Shown: piece by piece, positions 57,901 through 64,000 of the stretch
How the letters are laid out: each line of letters begins with the position of its first letter
How positions within the stretch are numbered: the stretch's first letter is position 1
Source of the DNA: Taeniopygia guttata
Lineage: Eukaryota; Chordata; Aves; Passeriformes; Estrildidae
Direction of reading: 5' to 3'
Length of the DNA stretch: 64,000 bases
Assembly (NCBI RefSeq): GCF_048771995.1
Contig: NC_133032.1
Location: 19,731,001 to 19,795,000 of the forward strand
Notes under the pieces: generated by a model
The model's input: the letters and a program-made list of their open reading frames with translations, nothing else
Told to the model about the DNA's origin: nothing
Database searches by the model: none
Program-made: the position numbers and the translations under genes

Positions 57901-60900
57901 TTTGTCCAGGCCTGCATTTACAGCTCTTGATAGTTCCAGATCTATTTTTATGCATTCAATTTTAGCTCTGAAGACTGGAACCATCTAGTGTACAATCTTG
58001 ATAGATTCCAGTAATATTTTTTTCAAAGACGAAGCCAGCCCAAGTCATCTATTGTATTATATATTTGTTTCCTTTTAAAGCAATAGCAATTATATAATTA
58101 CCTGAATTTGATTGATTGAGCATTTCTAGGTTGTTACATTTCTGGACTGAACAAATAGTTCTGCACCATGGATCCTCAGCAGAACATTGTTTTCTTCTAA
58201 CAACTGGTGTTTGCAGCAAGTAGAGCCTCAATGTGATGTTAACCAGAATATTATCTGTTTGGGTTACAGGATTTTCTTACATAATACTCTTTGCTGTTAC
58301 TTCCAGAGTTCGGCAGCTGTTAAACAAATATTGTTCCAGAGTGTCTGCAGATTTCAGTGTTTAATTTCCCCATGGCTATTGTTTGTCATTCAACAAAATT
58401 TAAGTGTGAAAGGCTGTTCAATAGGAAACAAAAGTGGCTTCATTAAACAGTGTCTCAGAAAAAGCTATGCCTTTGTAATCAAAGTTTTCTCTAGCTTTCA
58501 CTCCAAAAGAGGCAGTGTAGGAAGCAATAGTTACTTTTAAGACAGGAATTATTTTCTTACTTGATGACATAATAAAAATATCAGGAGGTTCATGGATAGA
58601 GCAGATCAGTAATAATGTCTGCAATGCTCTATGAGGAGCCCCTTCATGAGACTCCTGGTGAAGGTTTATTTCCTCATAGAAGTTTGCAGCTCCTGTGCCC
58701 TAGGTATACATTTTTAATGATATTTAATTAATATTGTTTTCTAGGTAAGTAATGACCTTATGAATTACATTTACTTTGTCTTAAACAGTGACTGCTTTGT
58801 GCTGTGAGAGTTTAAAAATTGAAGTAGTTCATGAAAATCATAGCAGGAAAGAGTTTTAGAATATAAAAGTCATTAAGTAGACTAAGGGGAGTGCATTCCT
58901 CTCATGGCTAGAAATGTCTGAATAAATTCCTTCTAGTCACAGAAATGTGTTTACAACCTCGTAAGGGATATTTGCCAACTTTTCAAATTTGCCTAAAAGT
59001 CAAAGCTCCCACCACCTTTATTTAAGCCTTAAAATGGAGAGAGCTGCCTGTGCACTGTAAGGCAGGAGTCTGACAAGTGTTAGTGTTTCACAAGTGTGAG
59101 GGGGAGAAAGTACAAAGAACATGTGAAAAAGAATAAATATATATATGTAAAAATATAGCCACTGAAGATGAGACACAATGCCCTGCTCAGAGCAAGCCTT
59201 GGACACAAGACTGTCAAATGACCTTCCAAACCCTACTGCTGCATGTGACTTTTACTGAACCATAAAACGAGCAGGTATGTTTTAACAGAAGTTCTAATGC
59301 TCTGCCTTGAATTACTTGGGAAAAAAACCCAAATTAACAAGTTTTTTCCTCCTTTCTTTTTCATAACTTTGCAGCAAGAGATGCTACAGAAGGGGAAGGA
59401 AATGAAACTTGAATCATGAACTTTAGAAAGGGTACAAATAAAATTCCAGGCTATTAATTAAACCCATTTCCAAATGAACAATCTAATCTCTTGTCTGTGT
59501 AATTTCATTATCAACAATTTGAAAGGGCTCAAATATTTTCTCCAATGTTTTAACAGCAGATGTGGACTAGACTACAGTAATTGAGAGATTGTTTTTCCAG
59601 TTGCCAAGAGACAGACAGCTTTCTTTGAGAATGCAGTGTTGTGCTCACAGCCTCAGCTTCCTCCTGCTCTCCTGCAGGATTTGGGAAGTCGATGTTCTGG
59701 TAACCAAGCCACCCCTGACAGGACTGGAATGAGCTCAGCTCCACTAATGGATAGAGAGTACCAGCAGGCAACAGCTGATGTTTAAACATGTTTAACATTT
59801 AAAGAGAATACTGCTGTTCTGCCAATGACTTTACACCTTCAGGTATTAGATTTTCATTATGAAAAGAAGAGAAGATACATATTTAAGTGAAGATTGCTGT
59901 CAGAAAGTTTTAATAGACTAACAATAAATCTATTCCAAGCTGGCTGCCAGGTACTGTGAAAAATTCTGTTCATGTTGTCTGAGTGCCGTAGTTACACTTT
60001 GTGAGTTTGTCTCCTGATGCCAGTGATTGTGATGTCTTGTTGTCCTTTTTCTGACATAAAATGGGCCAGGAAATCCAGAATCTTTAACTCATAAGACTAA
60101 CAAGCCAAGAATTCTGATTAACTTTGAGCTATGAATGTTTAATTGAATGGATGATGGATGCTTGATAACCTTTTCTGATGTGGCATGCTTTTAATGGTAT
60201 TTTCCACTTTGTAGTTGAGGTATTTGCTTATTAAATTACAGTCATCACTTTTGTCAGTCATCCATGCCTTCTTGTATTTCCAGCTGTTTGTTTCCATCTC
60301 AATTGTCTCACCTTCCTGCTTCCAGTCCACCAGCTTGCTGCTTAAGCTGCTTAAGCAGCTCTGTCATTCTCTACCTCACCTCAGGGGCTGAACAGGGCTG
60401 TAGCTTCTGGAGGCGCTCGGCTCTCAGCTCAGGGTGGAGCTCCTGCTCCCCCAGCAGCTCCCCCAGCAGCCTGGGTGCTGAGCAATGTGAGGTGTCTGCG
60501 TGTGCCCAGCAAACACCTCTGCCCTCTCTGTACTCGGCCCTGCCTGCCTCATCCTGGCAGGGATGCCTGATGGCCTGGCTGCTGGCTGTCACCAGGCTGC
60601 CCTGCTCCCTGGCCCAGTGCAGTGGCAGGGGCCCTGCAGCCCTGGCACTGCTCCAGAGGGAGCCCCTGGGAGAGCAGGAGAGGCTCCCCTTGCCTGATGC
60701 CTTGTGGCACGACTGGGCTCTGCTGCTACCGCAGCAGCGCAAGTTTCCATTGGAAGCATTTAGTTTGAAAAGTTTTACATTCTGCTTTAGCGATGTCTTT
60801 TGTTTGGCATAGTGAGAAACATGACAGCCTTCACCTTTCTGTGTCTTAATGCCTTTTGGAGGGTTTAGGCTTCCTGACTGAACAGTATCTGTCTTTTTGT

Positions 60901-61819
60901 AATGTACAGTGCTCTGTAGCAATTACCCTTAGAACATGATGACTTAACTTTCAGCAAACATTATCCTGGATAATCTGGAGAATTAGTTCAGTAGAGTTTA
61001 TGTTAGAGAATGTCAGGCCAGATTTTCAAAAAAAAAGGGTTGTAGAAAGCTAAAATGCCAATTAAGGCCAAATGTATTCACCTGCATCTAAGATGAGCCT
61101 CCAAGAACTCCAGTAGTTACACACATCCAGACATCCATGGGTATCCATATTTTTGCCAGACAAGCTGTGTAGGCTCTGGGAGTTGCACTCAGCCTGGTCA
61201 GAGCCACTGCATTTGTAGATAAGCCTCTCTGCCACCTGGGCTCTCTCATACGGAGCCTGCCTGTGGGACTGATTTGTGAAATGTCATGTGAGGATTAGTA
61301 AGATTCAGTGATTAAAAGGAGGTCAGAAAAAAGCACAGAACTTGCATCCCTACTGCCATTGAAAATTACAGCGGGTTGCAGCAGGGAGTATTGCTACTGA
61401 ACAGCCTGGAGACCCTTGCTAGATTGTGAGAAATGAGCTCAGCACCACTTGCAGACAAAAGGAACTGCAGTTCACATTTTTTCTGAACAGGAAACCATTA
61501 AACTCTGCAGCTCTTCTGCTAAAGGGACCCTTTCACCTTTCTCTGTGAAGACCACGAAGCCATGGTGTTCCAGTAAGATATGCATGAGGCCAGGAGGGCC
61601 TGGCACTGTGCTCTCACCATAAGAAAGATTTACCTTTAGGGCACATAAAAGTTTTGTTTCTGGTTGCTCAGACAGAAGCTGCTGCTATATATTGTGTGGA
61701 TGCTGGGAAAACATCCACAGTATTTGTAGAAGAGCAGACTCAGAGTCTCTGTCTTGAGTCCTGTGTTGCTGTTGTGGGGTAAGCTTGTCCCTTGGAGAAT
61801 ATCGACATTTCACTTCAAA

Positions 61820-61895
61820 GCAGATTTATAATCTGCTTTGATTACAAATTTATAGATTTATAAGTTTAGATTTATAAGCAGGTCTATAATCTGGC
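61820..61895. repeat. Local GATTTATAA repeat cluster with hairpin potential
   Basis: GATTTATAA recurs at about 61823, 61855 and 61869, followed by a CTATAATCTGG variant near 61884. The first copy forms the near-palindrome GCAGATTTATAATCTGC (61820-61836). Probably a small local duplication by replication slippage. Confidence 0.6.
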
Positions 61896-64000
61896 ATTTG
61901 GATGGTGCTAACACCTGGAGAAGCTTTTCAGGTGTTCTTCCATGTGGATGTTGTACATGGCATCCACAGGCGTCAATGCCATTCACTGCACAGAGGATGT
62001 GAGGACTCAACTCAGGTTTGCAAATTCCGTTCCTGCAGCTGAACACCCCCTGTACCATCAAATGGAGCAACCATCCCACAAGCCTCAGCACAATACAACT
62101 GGGGCTGTCATCCTAATGCTCAAATAAACTGTGGCATGCTTAAGGCTGTAATACAGTAGGCCCTGGGAGATGCGATTTGCAAGATAATGTAGTTACTTGC
62201 TATAAAATGGAAAAGCATTCCTGGCATTTTATAAACATTGCAACTTGGCACTCCTGAGAGATGAATTTGTGCCTGAAAATAATATTACAGCTCCTTTTTA
62301 TCAATACTTCATTGTAATTGGAACTGTCTATAAGCTGTATCTCTTCTCTCAATTATCAAACCACAAGTTCACTCTTCAAAAAGCAAATATTTTTAATATT
62401 CTGTCCAAGCTACAGGATTAAATTCTCATGTTTTGAGTTCCTCCAACAATCTGTTAATCAGAACAGGTGGACACAAATATGCCCTTTGTAACCAAAGTAA
62501 TTTTGCAGCAGCTTGCTTGGGGGTTCAAGGTATCCATTATTCAGAATTAGATGTTTTGATTTGTACCTACAGTAGTTAAATGTAAAAAGTGTAATATACT
62601 CTGTTCCTTCAAGGTGCTGGGAAAAACTCCAAAGGTCTGGGTTGAAGAGAAGAGATGTAATGCCCATACATGGGGGTAAAAAAGCATGAGGGACTGATTT
62701 GGAATCCTACATTCAGCCTACAGCCATTAAAGGGAAACAGTAAGTTGAAGCAGAAGCCTTTTGATCTTTTGCTTGTCAGATTTCTCAGAAGTGCTTGTTC
62801 TTACTCTGCTATCTTCAAGCTGACTTACACTCTCAGGGCAGGGAGCAGTACTTAATGCAACCCTGTGCCTCTTTCTCTTAGTGCCTGCCCACACCTGAGT
62901 AGCCAAAAACATATCTTTGATTAGCAAAGAACTGTTTTCAAATCAAAGCATGTCCAAGACCAATATTGTTCTATCAGCTACATAGAACAAATCTGCCCTT
63001 TGTTGCAGCAAAAGCTTCTTATCACTCCTGCAAGTATTTCTCTTGTTTCAGTTGTTTTTCTGGCTGGCACTTGGCTCCAGCAGTTCATTGCTGACCCCTG
63101 TGCATGGTGTATACAGTTGTTCTCAACCTTCAGCTACAGCGAAGTGCTTCAGGGACTGCATTTTGATCTTCTGAGAAAATGTTTGTTTTTATTGCTGTCA
63201 TCTCCGTGGCATTTCTCTCTTTACTGTGCTTAAGATAAGTCAAATTGCATTTTCTTCCAGTTTTGACACTTCCTTAAACTGTGAGAATTGGGGGCTATGA
63301 CAAATATTCTGTTGTTCACTTGTTTGCTGGTTGGTTTGTCTTTTTCCTAAAGCCATCGTGTTTCAGCTACTATTTTTCATGCAGTCACCTCTCCTCTACG
63401 GTGTGTTATATGCAACTGTAATATGTTTGTAACCAGAATTTTCTCTGCAACCAGCACACACATAGAAAGATGACTTTTTTGGTGGTTCTGCAGCAGGACA
63501 CAGCTGTAGAGTGCATCCAGCCAGGTAATATGAAAGAAACTTTTCACCCGTTTCATAACAAAGCCTGAAATTACAGGTTCCTAATTCTTTTCAAACTTTA
63601 AACAAATGGCCTTGAGCTTCTTAAGAAGGAATTCATGGGCTTTGTTATTTTAAGTTAGTTATGTCTGAAGGGAACCACATGCTGTCGTCTCAAGTCTAAC
63701 TTAACAAGCTGTAAAAAAACTTGCACAACTGTGTGCAAATAAACAGTCGTTAAAATCACCCAACAGAGAAGCCAAATCTGATAGAAATGAAACAGCAGAA
63801 ACATATGTTCATATTTATTCAAATGCCAAAACTACGTGAGTTTTTTTCCCTTATTCCACCCCTCTTCCACTCTAAGTTGAACTGATTCAGATGCTTTCTT
63901 AGGAAGAGGAGGTAGAGAACACTGAGAAGTGTCTGGGTCATGAAGAGGTAAGAGCTCTGTGAAAAAAATAAAAGCCAGGCTATTCTGTTTGACATTTTTT

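Larger units (their letters stand above)
54265..64000. other. Intergenic DNA, gene desert
   Basis: No exon of ITPRID2 or any other gene was recognised up to the right edge. The stretch holds an enhancer-like AT-rich block at 57.2-57.9 kb, a GC-rich patch at 60.36-60.76 kb with long frames on both strands, a 16-bp palindrome at 60345-60360 and a local AT repeat cluster at 61820-61895. No CpG island is present, so a housekeeping-type promoter is unlikely here. Confidence 0.6.

Noticed and set aside
60264-60922. 182- and 183-codon frames on opposite strands in a GC-rich patch
   Set aside because: They overlap each other almost completely, show no recognisable domain, and lie in an otherwise gene-free stretch.

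Overview
The window looks like nuclear DNA from a bird. It has a vertebrate NEUROD1 gene, the first exon of CERKL beside it, an old CR1 LINE tail with the avian-type 3' end, very few interspersed repeats, and small GC-rich, CpG-dense promoters set in AT-rich intergenic DNA. The only two protein genes I can support are CERKL (exon 1 only, minus strand, leaving the window at the left edge) and NEUROD1 (complete, minus strand). From what I recall of mammalian synteny, CERKL and NEUROD1 are same-strand neighbours, with a long gene-poor stretch between NEUROD1 and ITPRID2. This window fits that arrangement.

Layout. 1-914 is the start of CERKL intron 1. 915-1137 is the coding part of CERKL exon 1, and about 1138-1480 is its CpG-rich promoter and 5' UTR with short GC-rich tandem repeats. 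1.5-8.6 kb is intergenic. A separate CpG island at 8.64-8.99 kb carries consensus splice donors on both strands. NEUROD1 occupies about 9005-12742: a 1.4 kb AT-rich 3' UTR, one coding exon (363 codons), a 1.1 kb intron, and a short non-coding exon 1 with a 9-codon upstream ORF. Its TATA box is at 12767-12773, with E-boxes, GC boxes and paired SOX-type sites just upstream. A broken CpG-rich domain continues to about 15.9 kb and ends in AT-rich, homeodomain-motif-rich sequence (15.29-16.76 kb) that looks like enhancer DNA.

16.8-64 kb is a gene desert. It holds a GC-rich island at 24.54-26.04 kb, built largely of a hexamer repeat and a 210-bp higher-order minisatellite. It also holds several AT-rich stretches that look like conserved non-coding elements, scattered microsatellites, a 40-bp tandem duplication and one CR1 fragment. 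I saw no convincing coding exon, tRNA, rRNA or intact mobile element there.

How the parts fit. NEUROD1 is a proneural and endocrine bHLH activator controlled by long-range elements, so the desert on its 5' side is best read as regulatory landscape. The observations I find most worth checking are the NEUROD1 5' UTR upstream ORF, the CpG island just past the NEUROD1 poly(A) site, the palindromic GATA/homeodomain element near 15.35 kb, and the minisatellite island at 25 kb. No alignment could be run, so every statement about conservation rests on memory of mammalian sequences or on base composition.
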